Counted from the stretch's first letter, positions 52,687 through 61,963 are shown. The stretch is 64,000 nucleotides of DNA from RGIG4079 sp045646905 (GCA_045646905.1 JAZRLP010000018.1:62001-126000); one strand, 5' to 3'. Numbers and translations are program-made. Notes: generated by a model not told the origin, from the letters alone.

Positions 52687-53781
52687 ATGAAAAAATCATG
52701 GTTAATAGGCGCCATAGCATTGTGTATGAGCATTAACATTACCGCTCAAACCACGCAAAAACTCACTGCAACCAAAGCAAGTGAATATGGCATCATATAC
52801 TCATTACCCACCACAGTTGTCGATATTACTATCGAGACCGAGACCACAACAAAAAAGCCCGGTGAATTTTATCGTTATGCAAAGAAATTCCTCAACACCG
52901 ATGATGCTATTGCCAACGAGAGCCATTCAACCGTTCTCAAATCAATAACAATCACTCCTCGTGGTGTTGCCAACAAAGATCAACAATATCTTATGCAATT
53001 CAAGGCTGGCACTACTCCTTTTTTGGTTATCAACGAAGAGAATATGCCGTTGGCCATTAATACCGACAAATTGCCCGAAATAAAAGAGGTCACACTCCCC
53101 AAAGCAGTTGCTGCTGCTCCCACTCCTCTTGAAACCGATGCTGCGCAACAAGTTATAAGCGGTGAAATTGCACAAAGTCAGTCATCGGCCAAACGCGCCG
53201 AATTGGCTGCTGCACAATTATATGCAATACGCCAAACTCGCACCGACATCCTCAATGGCGATGCCGATCAAATGCCTCCCGACGGAAAAGCATGGGAATT
53301 AGTGCTCAACAACCTCCAAGCACAAGAATCGGCGCTCATAGCAATGTTTATGGGCACAACACAAGTTTCAACATCGGTTGAAACTATCACCTACACTCCC
53401 ACCGATGCTGTTGAGAATGCCATTCTCGCTCGCATATCAGCTACCGAAGGGGTTATTGATGCAACCAACTTGGCTGGCGAGCCCATCTACATATCGGTTG
53501 AAGTGGTTGAAAAAGGCGAATTACCCGTCACCGATAAAGGCGAGCCAAAATCGTTCCCCAAAGGGGGTGTAGCATATAACATCCCAGGGAAAATTGCCAT
53601 CAAAATAGATTATCGTGGCAAAACATATGGCGAAGATGTATTCGCATCGGCTCAACATGGTGTTGTATTTGGTCTTGACCCCAAAATGTTTAGCGACAAG
53701 AAAGCCCCTTCTTACCTATTGTTTGACTCCATCACTGGCGCTATTAAAGAACTTGGCGCCATAAGCAACCTATCGGAATGA
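52687..53781 (+). CDS. DUF4831-family secreted protein
   Basis: The 364-residue protein has a signal peptide cleaved near NITAQ and the features of the Bacteroidales DUF4831 family: an N-terminal YSLPTTVVDITIETE strand pair, the central RAELAAAQLYAIRQTRTDILNGDAD helix and a C-terminal YNIPGKIAIKIDYRGKTY segment. The role is unknown. It overlaps the FKBP gene by 4 bp (ATGA). The conserved pairing next to nnr suggests an envelope housekeeping role, which is inference. Confidence 0.85.
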   Translation: MKKSWLIGAIALCMSINITAQTTQKLTATKASEYGIIYSLPTTVVDITIETETTTKKPGEFYRYAKKFLNTDDAIANESHSTVLKSITITPRGVANKDQQYLMQFKAGTTPFLVINEENMPLAINTDKLPEIKEVTLPKAVAAAPTPLETDAAQQVISGEIAQSQSSAKRAELAAAQLYAIRQTRTDILNGDADQMPPDGKAWELVLNNLQAQESALIAMFMGTTQVSTSVETITYTPTDAVENAILARISATEGVIDATNLAGEPIYISVEVVEKGELPVTDKGEPKSFPKGGVAYNIPGKIAIKIDYRGKTYGEDVFASAQHGVVFGLDPKMFSDKKAPSYLLFDSITGAIKELGAISNLSE

Positions 53782-54176
53782 GTCGCAAAGAAGAATACAA
53801 GCAAATAAACCTTGAGTATATTGCTCAAGAAGCTACCAAAGAGGGCACACTATCGCTCCCTGGTGGATTATTATATCGAGTTATTAAGGCTGGTAATGGA
53901 GCTACACCCACCTCTACAAGTGTGGTTTCGGTATATTACAAAGGTCGATTGGTGAATGGTCGCACATTTGACGACAACACCGCCCAACCTTGCCCCGAGC
54001 CCTTCCGCTTAAACGAGGTAATAAAAGGGTGGCAAATCGCACTGACTCACATGAAAGTGGGCGACAAATGGGAAGTAATCATTCCTGCCTCACAAGGTTA
54101 TGGCTCAAAAACAGTCGATGACATTCCTCGCAACTCAACTCTAATATTTGAGATTGAGCTTGTGAGCATTTTCTAA
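53778..54176 (+). CDS. FKBP-type peptidyl-prolyl cis-trans isomerase
   Basis: The 132-residue protein has the FKBP core: VSVYYKGRLVNGRTFDDN, PFRLNEVIKGWQIALTHMKVGDKWEVIIPASQGYG and a final LIFEIELVSI strand. There is no signal peptide, so it is probably cytoplasmic, unlike many Bacteroidetes FKBPs. Coupled by ATGA overlap to the DUF4831 gene. Confidence 0.93.
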   Translation: MSRKEEYKQINLEYIAQEATKEGTLSLPGGLLYRVIKAGNGATPTSTSVVSVYYKGRLVNGRTFDDNTAQPCPEPFRLNEVIKGWQIALTHMKVGDKWEVIIPASQGYGSKTVDDIPRNSTLIFEIELVSIF

Positions 54177-54201
54177 AATTTCACAACATAAACGAAAGAT
54201 A

Positions 54202-55524
54202 ATGATTGACAACACGACATTTGGCACTCGCACAGCAAAGTTTCACACGCTTGGTTGCAAACTCAATTTTGCCGAGACTTCAACCATTGCGCAAATGTTT
54301 GCCGACAAAGGAATTCGACGAGCCCAAACCGGCGAAGCTCCCGATGTGGTAGTGGTAAACACTTGTAGCGTTACCGAACTTGCCGACAAAAAATGCCGTC
54401 AAGCCATTCGTTCATATATAAAGAAATATCCCCAAGCGACAGTTATTGTAACCGGTTGTTATGCTCAACTCAAAAGCGAAGAGATTGCAGCAATACCAGG
54501 TGTGAAAATCGTTGCTGGGAGTGATCAAAAACTCCTCCTCACACAATTTCTTGAGGAGTTCACAACAACACACGAACCTCGCACAGTAGTCACCCCTATT
54601 CGCGAAATGCGAAACTTCTGCCCATCATGCTCTCGAGGCGACCGCACTCGCTATTTCCTCAAGGTGCAAGATGGTTGCGACTACTATTGCACATATTGCA
54701 CCATCCCTATGGCTCGAGGTCGTAGCCGCTCGGGCACTATCGAAGAACTGGTGGCTCAAGCCCGACAAGTGGCTGCCGAAGGTGGAAAAGAAATTGTTAT
54801 TACTGGGGTAAATATCGGCGATTTCGGCAAAGGACGCGACGACACATTCTTTGATCTCATCAAGGCTCTTGACGAGGTTGATGGCATTGAACGCTATCGC
54901 ATCTCATCTATTGAGCCCAATCTTCTCTCCGACGAAATAATCGAATGGGTAGCACAATCCAAACGCTTCATGCCTCACTTCCACATTCCATTACAAAGCG
55001 GAAGCGATGAGGTGTTGAAATTGATGCATCGACACTACGACACAGCCCTATTTCGCTCTAAAATCGAGAAGATTCGCGCTATTATCCCCGACGCATTTAT
55101 AGGCGTTGACCTCATCGTGGGCGCGCGTGGCGAAACTCCCGAATTGTTTGAAGAATCACGACAATTCATCGAATCGCTCGACATATCACGACTACATGTT
55201 TTCACCTATTCAGAACGCCCTGGCACTCGTGCGCTAAAGATTGAATATGCTGTTGACCCTCGCGAAAAGCATCGTCGCACTCGCATCATGCTTGAACTAT
55301 CGGAGCGAAAACTCAATGATTTCTCTCAACGCTTCATTGGTACTACTCGCCCTGTATTGCTTGAGCATTCTAAACCGGGCAAGCCTATGAGTGGGTTTAC
55401 CGACAACTATATCAAAGTGGAGGTCGCTGCCAACAATGCTCTCGACAATACAGTTGTAAATATCAAACTCAACGAAATAATCAATAACGGAGAAGAAGTG
55501 AAAGGAGAATTAACCAATGAATAA
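54202..55524 (+). CDS. mtaB: tRNA N6-threonylcarbamoyladenosine methylthiotransferase
   Basis: A radical SAM enzyme that adds a methylthio group to t6A37 of certain tRNAs. The 440-residue protein has the N-terminal UPF0004 cluster (HTLGCKLNFAE, NTCSVTELADKKCRQ, TGCYAQ), the radical SAM motif CDYYCTYC, and a C-terminal TRAM-like region (RPVLLEHSK...GFTDNYIKVEV). The HTLGCKLN start separates it from MiaB and RimO. Its last 8 bp overlap the glycosyltransferase gene. Confidence 0.93.
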   Translation: MIDNTTFGTRTAKFHTLGCKLNFAETSTIAQMFADKGIRRAQTGEAPDVVVVNTCSVTELADKKCRQAIRSYIKKYPQATVIVTGCYAQLKSEEIAAIPGVKIVAGSDQKLLLTQFLEEFTTTHEPRTVVTPIREMRNFCPSCSRGDRTRYFLKVQDGCDYYCTYCTIPMARGRSRSGTIEELVAQARQVAAEGGKEIVITGVNIGDFGKGRDDTFFDLIKALDEVDGIERYRISSIEPNLLSDEIIEWVAQSKRFMPHFHIPLQSGSDEVLKLMHRHYDTALFRSKIEKIRAIIPDAFIGVDLIVGARGETPELFEESRQFIESLDISRLHVFTYSERPGTRALKIEYAVDPREKHRRTRIMLELSERKLNDFSQRFIGTTRPVLLEHSKPGKPMSGFTDNYIKVEVAANNALDNTVVNIKLNEIINNGEEVKGELTNE

Positions 55525-56524
55525 AGTTGCCGTCATCATTCTCAACTGGAACGGAGAAAAGTTGTTACGCGAATTTCTCCCAAGCGTTATTGCTACAACC
55601 AACTCTGCAATAGCCGATGTCATTGTTGTTGACAATGGCAGTACCGACTCATCGGTTGCACTCCTTCGTGACGAGTTCCCTCAAGTCAAACTCATTGAAT
55701 TTAGCGAAAACTATGGTTTTGCCGAAGGTTATAATCGCGCTATAAAAGAAACTAACTACCCCTACACAATCTTGCTCAACAGTGATGTTGCAACCACTCC
55801 TGGGTGGGTTGAGCCTCTCCTTGAATATATGGAAGCCAACAGCAATGTAGGCGCATGCCAACCAAAGATTAGAGCCTATGCCAACAAAACTCACTTTGAG
55901 TATGCTGGCGCAGTGGGTGGTTTTATCGACCGTAATGGCTACCCCTATTGCCGTGGTCGCATCTTTGACTCGGTAGAGGAAGACAAAGGCCAATATGATA
56001 GTGTAATGCCCATCTTTTGGGCTACTGGAGCAGCACTCATGGTACGCTCTCAACTTTACACCAAGGTAGGCGGTCTCGACAAAGACTTCTTTGCCCACAT
56101 GGAAGAAATCGACCTTTGCTGGCGCATACTACTTGAAGGTTATGACATCGTTGCCGTGCCTCAATCAATGGTATATCATCTCGGAGGAGGTAGTTTGCCC
56201 GCTTCAAATCCTCGCAAAACATATCTCAATTTCCGCAACAACTTGTTGATGCTACATAAAAACCTCCCCGACTCTACCCGAGGTAAGAAACTCTTTGTGC
56301 GCCGATTGCTCGACACTATCGCTTGGGCTAAATTCATGGCAACATTTGATTTCAAAAATGCCAATGCCATACTAAAAGCTCATCGCGACTTCAAAAAAAT
56401 GCGCAAGGCCTACAACACTCACCCCGATATTGACCTACTGCGCACACGCAAAGACTGCCAACGCAACATTCTCATCGACTACTACATCCGTGGAAAAAAA
56501 ACATGGAGCAAACTTTCAACTTAA
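55517..56524 (+). CDS. Family 2 glycosyltransferase (WbbL-like)
   Basis: The 335-residue enzyme has the GT-A nucleotide-sugar site: VAVIILNWNGEKLL, VIVVDNGSTDSS, NYGFAEGYNRA, the metal-binding ILLNSDVATTPGW (DxD-like) and the acceptor-side MEEIDLCWRILLEGY. No TM helices are seen. This subgroup often adds rhamnose or similar sugars to cell-surface glycans; the donor here is not known. It overlaps mtaB, so both are on one transcript although functions appear unrelated. Confidence 0.9.
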   Translation: MNKVAVIILNWNGEKLLREFLPSVIATTNSAIADVIVVDNGSTDSSVALLRDEFPQVKLIEFSENYGFAEGYNRAIKETNYPYTILLNSDVATTPGWVEPLLEYMEANSNVGACQPKIRAYANKTHFEYAGAVGGFIDRNGYPYCRGRIFDSVEEDKGQYDSVMPIFWATGAALMVRSQLYTKVGGLDKDFFAHMEEIDLCWRILLEGYDIVAVPQSMVYHLGGGSLPASNPRKTYLNFRNNLLMLHKNLPDSTRGKKLFVRRLLDTIAWAKFMATFDFKNANAILKAHRDFKKMRKAYNTHPDIDLLRTRKDCQRNILIDYYIRGKKTWSKLST

Positions 56525-56568
56525 AAACAAAAACACATTAATTATATAAACTTTTATTTGAGAACGAT

Positions 56569-57273
56569 ATGAAAACACTTATTTTTGGAGACATCCATGG
56601 ACGCGATTGCTGGATTGATATTATTCGAAATGAATCGCCCGACAAAGTTATATTCTTAGGTGATTATGTTTCAACCCATGATAACATTGATGAGCATACT
56701 CAAATCACCAATTTAGAACATATATTGAGCTACAAAGAACTCAATATGGACTCAACGATTTTGCTCCGTGGCAACCACGACATGCAACATTTAGGTTATA
56801 GTTGGGCTCATTGCAGTGGACTTTTCCCAAAGGTAATGGAGCACATGATTCTATTACGCGACCGCTTTTTATCATTAACGCAATGGATATATATCGATGG
56901 CGACCTACTATTCTCGCATGCCGGAGTATCGGAAGAATGGATGGATATAGCCAATGTTGAGTCAGTTGAGGAGATCAATAACATAGAACCTTGCGAGCAT
57001 TTTGGTTTTTTGCCGAGCTACCCTGGAGATTACAATGGTTCATCGCCTACACAACCTCCCACTTGGATACGCCCTGCTATATTGGCCGAGTGTGCTATTC
57101 CCCAATACACCCAAATCGTTGGACACACTCCCACCCACCCCATTTCAACCGCCGAGGTTAAATATCAAGATTATGATTTAGAGCACCGATGCACCATTTG
57201 GCTATGCGATAATCTCCCTAATCAATACCTCACCATCACCGATGGCAAGTTTGCAGTAAAAAACATCAACTAA
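56569..57273 (+). CDS. Calcineurin-like metallophosphoesterase, cytoplasmic
   Basis: The 234-residue protein has the complete motif set DIHG (FGDIHGRDCW), GDYV (FLGDYVSTHDN), GNHD (LLRGNHDMQH), SHAGVS and VGHTPTHP. This resembles Ser/Thr protein phosphatase or Ap4A hydrolase-type enzymes. No signal peptide. The substrate is unknown. It follows the glycosyltransferase by 44 bp and precedes a small secreted protein by 8 bp. Confidence 0.85.
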   Translation: MKTLIFGDIHGRDCWIDIIRNESPDKVIFLGDYVSTHDNIDEHTQITNLEHILSYKELNMDSTILLRGNHDMQHLGYSWAHCSGLFPKVMEHMILLRDRFLSLTQWIYIDGDLLFSHAGVSEEWMDIANVESVEEINNIEPCEHFGFLPSYPGDYNGSSPTQPPTWIRPAILAECAIPQYTQIVGHTPTHPISTAEVKYQDYDLEHRCTIWLCDNLPNQYLTITDGKFAVKNIN

Positions 57274-57281
57274 ATTCCATC

Positions 57282-57596
57282 ATGAAACAATTCTTCATTT
57301 CAATATTGTTTATTTTAGGACTTTGCACAACAGCGTCAGCCGAAAGTTCTAAAGAATACTACGAGCAAGCATCTCAATATCTCGAACTTGCAAAGCAATG
57401 TGACGATGAAATCAAATATTACGAAGCAGAGATTGCACAGCTGCAATGCATGATGAATAATGACCATATTACCCAATCTTCCATTAAACAAAAAGAACGA
57501 CACATTAAAAATTGCCTACAAAAAGCTAAAGACTATCGCACAAAGGCAAATCTCCTAAAAGCAAAAGCGATTCAACTCGCAGAGCAAGGGAAATAA
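57282..57596 (+). CDS. Small secreted coiled-coil protein of unknown function
   Basis: The 104-residue protein has a signal peptide (MKQFFISILFILGLCTTASA) and about 80 residues of charged helix (YYEQASQYLELAKQCDDEIK, KQKERHIKNCLQKAKDYRTK) with coiled-coil heptads and two cysteines. It starts 8 bp after the phosphoesterase gene, so it is co-transcribed. Family not recognised. Confidence 0.65.
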   Translation: MKQFFISILFILGLCTTASAESSKEYYEQASQYLELAKQCDDEIKYYEAEIAQLQCMMNNDHITQSSIKQKERHIKNCLQKAKDYRTKANLLKAKAIQLAEQGK

Positions 57597-57673
57597 AAAC
57601 TATTTCAATCTTATTAGGTAGAAAGCATGTCACCTATCGTAGGCTATTAGAGTTCAATAAAAGTTTTAAATAA

Positions 57674-58273
57674 CATATCATTCTTTGTGTAGCAGCAGCA
57701 TTTACAAACAAGGATTATCAAAAATACGATAAATTTGATCCCATCCTTGTAGCAAACGATTATGTAACAAAAGGTGTATCTAAAAAAGGCTATAAATGCC
57801 CAATTTCAATGACCGGAGGATTTGCCTACATCAATGGCAGCAAGCACTATTTCTTCAAGGGGAAAAACAACATTCATTTTATAGATGCTCAACGCACCAA
57901 TGGATATTATTTCCAACAAAACCTTGCGATTTTTAATGGTGTAATTCAACCAAAAGCAGCTTATTCAGAAGGCAAAGGTGGCATACAACCTTATCGATTC
58001 TTATGCGAACTCACTTCAGGTGATTTAGCAATTGTTGAAGTGCGCAATTTGCGATATCACGATGCGATGAAAATGGCATTAAATAATCCTGTCCGTGGAT
58101 TGGATAAATCAATTAAAATAAAACATGCTCTATATTTAGACATGGGAGGATGGAGCGATGGTTGGTATCGCGATTCACATTACACCTACGACATCAATAC
58201 CGACCATAAGATTGATACAATTCGTCAAAACAATCACCAAACAAACTGGATTGCTGTAAGAAAAAATAGATAA
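57674..58273 (+). pseudogene. Secreted-protein-like reading frame lacking a start codon
   Basis: The frame ending at 58273 stays open back to a TAA at 57671 and its upstream part looks coding: a signal-peptide-like IILCVAAAF is followed by TNKDYQKYDKFDPILVANDY. No ATG, GTG or TTG fits before 57809, where the first ATG (in ISMTGGFAY) would remove 45 codons. The remaining 154 residues have GGFAYINGSKHYFF and a late YLDMGGWSDGWYR, faintly like phosphodiester glycosidases (DUF2233). Either the start was lost (pseudogene), or a rare start such as ATT at 57680 is used. Confidence 0.5.
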
Positions 58274-58310
58274 CAGGGATTAGCCCAAACACTTCTCAAT
58301 AAAAACAAAC

Positions 58311-58350
58311 GAGGCTGTGCCAATGAATAAAATCATTTCGGCACAGCCTC
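58311..58350. terminator. Bidirectional terminator before the phytase gene
   Basis: GAGGCTGTGCC pairs with GGCACAGCCTC, and inside it AATGA pairs with TCATT. It separates convergent genes. Confidence 0.85.
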
Positions 58351-58372
58351 TGCTGTTATTTGGCTATACTTG

Positions 58373-59641
58373 TTACCAAGTTTGATAATACAACGGCACG
58401 CAGTTGCTTAAGTATTGACGAGCTTTTTCCCATGGCACATATATTTCGGTGCTGTTAGGGATAAATGCGATAGGCTCTTCGTTGCGGTCGATGCGTAGAT
58501 AGAAGTTGCCACCTTTTGTTTTAAACAATATGAATTGAATATTGGCCGACATAGGCACAACATTAAAGTCTTGCCAATTCTTGGCTACTGTGTCGAAGTA
58601 GTTGGTTTTATAATAGCAACCTTTCAATCGCAACAAAGAAAGAAGAGGCATAAGAGTTTCGGCATGGCCAAAGCGTAATTTTGCGCCCATAATGGAATTC
58701 CCTTTGCGAGCAACAATTGAGTCGGTCGATTCTATTATATCACAAAGCAATGGAGATGCTATATCGGCAGGAACCGACGACAATGTAGAAGATGTGCGTT
58801 GCAAATATTGACGCAAGTTGAAGCACGACCACAATGCATTATACTCCTCATTTGTAAAATAACGCGAAGCATCACACTCCATCTCCATAGCACTCATACC
58901 AGCTATAACATAATATTCCACAATTGCCAAGTCCTTGGGATTGGTTTCGCCATAGTTATAATCTTTACCAAGCACACGCTCAAGTGCCGATGTGGGCACT
59001 ACACGGTCCACATGTTGTTGATATGGCTCTTTCCATGTACCCAATTCAATGAAATCTTTATATGACATCTCCACATCAAATGGACGCATCAATAATGACT
59101 TACCACGACCCGATGCAGTTGACAATTCAATAGTGTTGTTCATGCGAGTGAGTTGGTGTGTAAACGAGAACATACTCATCACGCAGCGTGGAGAGTATGA
59201 AGAAATTGCCTCTACTCGTTTTTCTTTAAATAGAGAGGAATAACGGCTATACATGCGTGCCGCAATGCCTCGTTGCTCGGACACTCCAAGGTCATCAAGC
59301 GCGCCCCATTGACCATTGACCACCTCCATAACCGATTGAACCAACGCCAACAATTCTTTGCCTCGAGCAGTTATTGTTCCTTGTGTTTTGGCCGACTCCA
59401 ATGCCTCAAGCAATTGCTTGCAATGGGTTGCCGATGCTGGGAAACGGCTTCCATGTCGCCCTACATGGTTGATAAACACAGGCGCAAGCGTATCGGGATA
59501 GGCATATTCCTTTGTAGGTGCTGTATATGGTTTTAAACTTCCTTGACAATCGGCAGCCGAAAATTTGGTCGCTGTGGGATCGGCAGCAAATGATGTTATT
59601 GCAATTAATAACGATAAAGAAATACTAAAAAGTCGTCGCAT
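58373..59641 (-). CDS. Histidine-type acid phosphatase, MINPP-like phytase
   Basis: The 422-residue secreted enzyme has a signal peptide (MRRLFSISLSLLIAITSFA). The catalytic motif is HVGRHGSRFP (Arg62, His63) and the proton donor motif is HAET (His326) in RFGHAETLMPLL, as in multiple inositol polyphosphate phosphatases, rather than the HD of classical phytases. It probably removes phosphate from phytate or related inositol phosphates in the periplasm or outside. The frame is open to 59698, but the ATG at 59641 gives the proper signal peptide and lies downstream of the promoter at 59676-59669. Confidence 0.88.
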   Translation of the reverse strand: MRRLFSISLSLLIAITSFAADPTATKFSAADCQGSLKPYTAPTKEYAYPDTLAPVFINHVGRHGSRFPASATHCKQLLEALESAKTQGTITARGKELLALVQSVMEVVNGQWGALDDLGVSEQRGIAARMYSRYSSLFKEKRVEAISSYSPRCVMSMFSFTHQLTRMNNTIELSTASGRGKSLLMRPFDVEMSYKDFIELGTWKEPYQQHVDRVVPTSALERVLGKDYNYGETNPKDLAIVEYYVIAGMSAMEMECDASRYFTNEEYNALWSCFNLRQYLQRTSSTLSSVPADIASPLLCDIIESTDSIVARKGNSIMGAKLRFGHAETLMPLLSLLRLKGCYYKTNYFDTVAKNWQDFNVVPMSANIQFILFKTKGGNFYLRIDRNEEPIAFIPNSTEIYVPWEKARQYLSNCVPLYYQTW

Positions 59642-59656
59642 ATCAACTATTTGTTT

Positions 59657-59676
59657 TATATTTGAAGTCAAAAGTA
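59657..59676. promoter_or_regulatory. Abutting divergent -7 boxes for the phytase and TPR genes
   Basis: Plus strand TATATTTG (59657-59664) precedes the TPR gene; minus strand TACTTTTG (59676-59669) precedes the phytase gene. They are only 4 bp apart, so RNA polymerase can probably occupy only one at a time. Confidence 0.65.
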
Positions 59677-59683
59677 CTAAAAT

Positions 59684-59956
59684 ATGAGCGTTTTTCAAAA
59701 AATTGAAGAGTTAATTAACGAAAATAGGCTTGAAGAGGCCATAATATCACTTAATATTGCAATTGAAGCAGATGCCTACAACGACCTATTATATTTTCAA
59801 CGAGGCAAACTTCATTGGCGCCTTGGCAACCGTTCGCAAGCCATTACCGACTATGAGCATGCCGTGGCCATTAATCCTCAAAGCCCCGCGCGCATTGCCC
59901 TCGATAATGCTCAAGATGTAATTTCGTTTTTCAATCCCGACATCTTCAACCCATAA
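59684..59956 (+). CDS. Small TPR-like protein
   Basis: The 90-residue cytoplasmic protein contains two tetratricopeptide-like units: RLEEAIISLNIAIEADAYNDLLYFQRGKLHW begins about residue 14 and GNRSQAITDYEHAVAINPQS about residue 47, with the typical W/L/G/Y/A/F/A/P pattern. It may bind a partner protein. It is transcribed alone from a promoter adjoining that of the phytase gene. The following 237-bp gap holds the next promoter. Confidence 0.8.
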   Translation: MSVFQKIEELINENRLEEAIISLNIAIEADAYNDLLYFQRGKLHWRLGNRSQAITDYEHAVAINPQSPARIALDNAQDVISFFNPDIFNP

Positions 59957-60065
59957 CATACTAATTACCACCACTTTGTCCCGAATATCGCATTCTATTT
60001 ACATCACTCTCATTTTTTCAACTCGCACAAAAAAATCATCTTTTTGTGCTTTTTTTGCTGAAAAA

Positions 60066-60098
60066 TTTGGAAGTAATTAAAATTTCATGCTACCTTTG
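60066..60098 (+). promoter_or_regulatory. Promoter of the GumN / GntR-ABC locus 2
   Basis: TTTG (60066-60069), a 21-bp spacer and TACCTTTG (60091-60098), the same geometry as the promoter of locus 1. Confidence 0.85.
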
Positions 60099-60099
60099 C

Positions 60100-60123
60100 A
60101 GTGTTGTAGATGACTACAACACC
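60100..60123 (+). promoter_or_regulatory. Putative GntR (YtrA-type) operator of locus 2
   Basis: GTGTTGTAG (60101-60109), four bases (ATGA) and CTACAACAC (60114-60122) form a perfect 9-bp inverted repeat starting two bases after the -7 box. Its outer part reads AGTGTT-N12-AACACC, parallel to AGTGTA-N12-TACACT of locus 1 at the identical offset. It would place the TraB/GumN gene under the GntR of locus 2. Confidence 0.7.
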
Positions 60124-60193
60124 AAAACAAGATAAAGAAATTGCTCTTTACAATTTATAATTTACATATTAATATTTTTAAATTTAACCAACA

Positions 60194-61072
60194 ATGAAAA
60201 AATTTATTTTATCAATCGCAGTGTTTTTTGTCGCAATTAGCAGCAATGCACAAATTCTTTACAAAGTGAGTGGCAACGGTGCCAAAGGTGATTCATATGT
60301 AATGGGAACTCACCACCTCGCTCCTATCTCAATTCTTGACTCACTTGAAAGTTTCAATTCGGCAATAAATAGCGTTGACGCTGTTTATGGCGAGATTGAT
60401 CAAAGCGAGATGAACTCTCCTCAAACACAACAAAAGATGATGATGGCTGCAATGGCTCCCACCGACAGCACTCTTTCAAAAGTGTTCACCAAAGAGCAAT
60501 TTGATTCTATCGACAATGTCTTGAAAAAATATTCAGGTGGTCAAGCAGCATTAAACATGCTCGAACCTATGATTCCTACATTGGTGAGCCAACAACTTGC
60601 AATTTTGATAAACATGCAAGTGATTCCCAATTTCAATCCGATGCAACAACTCGACACGCATGTGAAAGCGATAGGCGCTCAAGCAGGCAAAGAGGTGAAC
60701 GGATTTGAAACTGTAGAATTCCAAATAAATGTCCTTTTTGGTGATCCTATCTCAAAGCAAGCCGAAGATTTACTTGAATCCATTCGCAAAGAAGACATGA
60801 TGAAAAGTTTCAGCTTCGACCTCTATAATGCATATATAACACAAGACATTGAGAAACTTCGCCAATTAATGATTGACCCCGATTTAGGTTTAGAGCCCGA
60901 AGATGAAGCCAAAATGCTCACTAATCGCAATATTAACTGGGTGAACCAACTCAAAACCATCCTCCCTCAAAAATCAGTATTTGTGTGCGTTGGTGCAGGA
61001 CACCTTCCTGGCGAAAATGGAGTGCTTAACCTCCTCCGTCAAGCAGGTTACACCATTACTCCCGTAAAATAG
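60194..61072 (+). CDS. TraB/GumN-family protein (TIKI-like)
   Basis: The 292-residue secreted protein has a signal peptide cleaved near SSNAQ, the opening motif YVMGTHHLAP and the closing motif CVGAGHLPG, the two GxxH metal-site motifs of this superfamily, plus a conserved VYGEIDQ. Eukaryotic TIKI relatives are metalloproteases; bacterial members have no settled role. It has its own consensus promoter with the palindrome, and the ABC gene follows 43 bp on with no terminator between, so it is likely the first gene of the operon. Confidence 0.85.
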   Translation: MKKFILSIAVFFVAISSNAQILYKVSGNGAKGDSYVMGTHHLAPISILDSLESFNSAINSVDAVYGEIDQSEMNSPQTQQKMMMAAMAPTDSTLSKVFTKEQFDSIDNVLKKYSGGQAALNMLEPMIPTLVSQQLAILINMQVIPNFNPMQQLDTHVKAIGAQAGKEVNGFETVEFQINVLFGDPISKQAEDLLESIRKEDMMKSFSFDLYNAYITQDIEKLRQLMIDPDLGLEPEDEAKMLTNRNINWVNQLKTILPQKSVFVCVGAGHLPGENGVLNLLRQAGYTITPVK

Positions 61073-61115
61073 CCAATTAATCATAACTCATTAACCAACT
61101 AAACTTTATTTTATT

Positions 61116-61943
61116 ATGATTAATATCAACAATCTCTCTTATAGTTATAAAAAGGGATACAATGCCCTCAATAATATCAACGCCCAAATAGGGCCGGGCA
61201 TTCACCTATTGCTTGGCGAAAACGGAGCAGGAAAAACCACCCTGCTTCATGTCGTTGCAGGACTTTTATTTGCCAAAGAGGGTGTGTGTAATCTCGACGG
61301 CAACGACATTTCTCTTCGCCAACCAAGCGACTTGAGCAAAGTATTCTTTATGCCCGAAGATATTACCTTCCCAGCAAAAAGCATCAACGATTTTGCTAAA
61401 ATCCATTCACCTTTCTACCCCACTTTTAGCGAAGAATTATTCCGCCAAAATCTCGAGACATTCCACCTCACAGGCGACGAAGAACTCTCTTCTCTTTCAT
61501 TGGGAATTCGCAAGAAAGCCAATCTCGCTTATGTAATGGCTCTTGGCACCGACATCATTCTACTTGATGAGCCAACTAATGGTCTTGACATAAATGCGAA
61601 GAAAGAGCTTCTCAAAATAATGGTAAGTAGCATTCGCGACGATCAAACTGTCATCATTTCAACTCACACCGTGTGGGATTTAAAAAATTTATTTGAGAGT
61701 GTAATGATGCTTAATCGAGGTGAACTTTTATTGTCAATGAGTAATGAAGAGATTATCTCTAAAATTTTATTTATGGTAGGCAATGCCCCCAGCCCCGATG
61801 CTCTTTATACTGAACGCGACATTAACGGATATCACTGGATTGAAAAGAATGTTGATGGAATTGAAACCGAAACAAACTTCGCACTCCTTTATAGTGCATT
61901 AATGAGCGATACTGCTCAAAACATAATTGATGCTTTAAAATAA
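61116..61943 (+). CDS. ABC transporter ATP-binding protein (locus 2)
   Basis: The 275-residue ATPase has Walker A GENGAGKTT, a divergent signature SLSLGIRKKA, Walker B IILLDEPTNGLD and switch IISTHT. It parallels the ATPase of locus 1 (similar MPEDITFPA / VPEEFDLPA segment and length). The signature differs from LSGGQ but the core catalytic residues are intact. It works with the two following permeases. Confidence 0.92.
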   Translation: MININNLSYSYKKGYNALNNINAQIGPGIHLLLGENGAGKTTLLHVVAGLLFAKEGVCNLDGNDISLRQPSDLSKVFFMPEDITFPAKSINDFAKIHSPFYPTFSEELFRQNLETFHLTGDEELSSLSLGIRKKANLAYVMALGTDIILLDEPTNGLDINAKKELLKIMVSSIRDDQTVIISTHTVWDLKNLFESVMMLNRGELLLSMSNEEIISKILFMVGNAPSPDALYTERDINGYHWIEKNVDGIETETNFALLYSALMSDTAQNIIDALK

Positions 61944-61963
61944 TCAACGGATCTATTTGACTT

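Noticed and set aside
59642..59698. Longer start for the phytase gene
   Set aside because: It would overlap the divergent TPR gene and its promoter and would bury the signal peptide.
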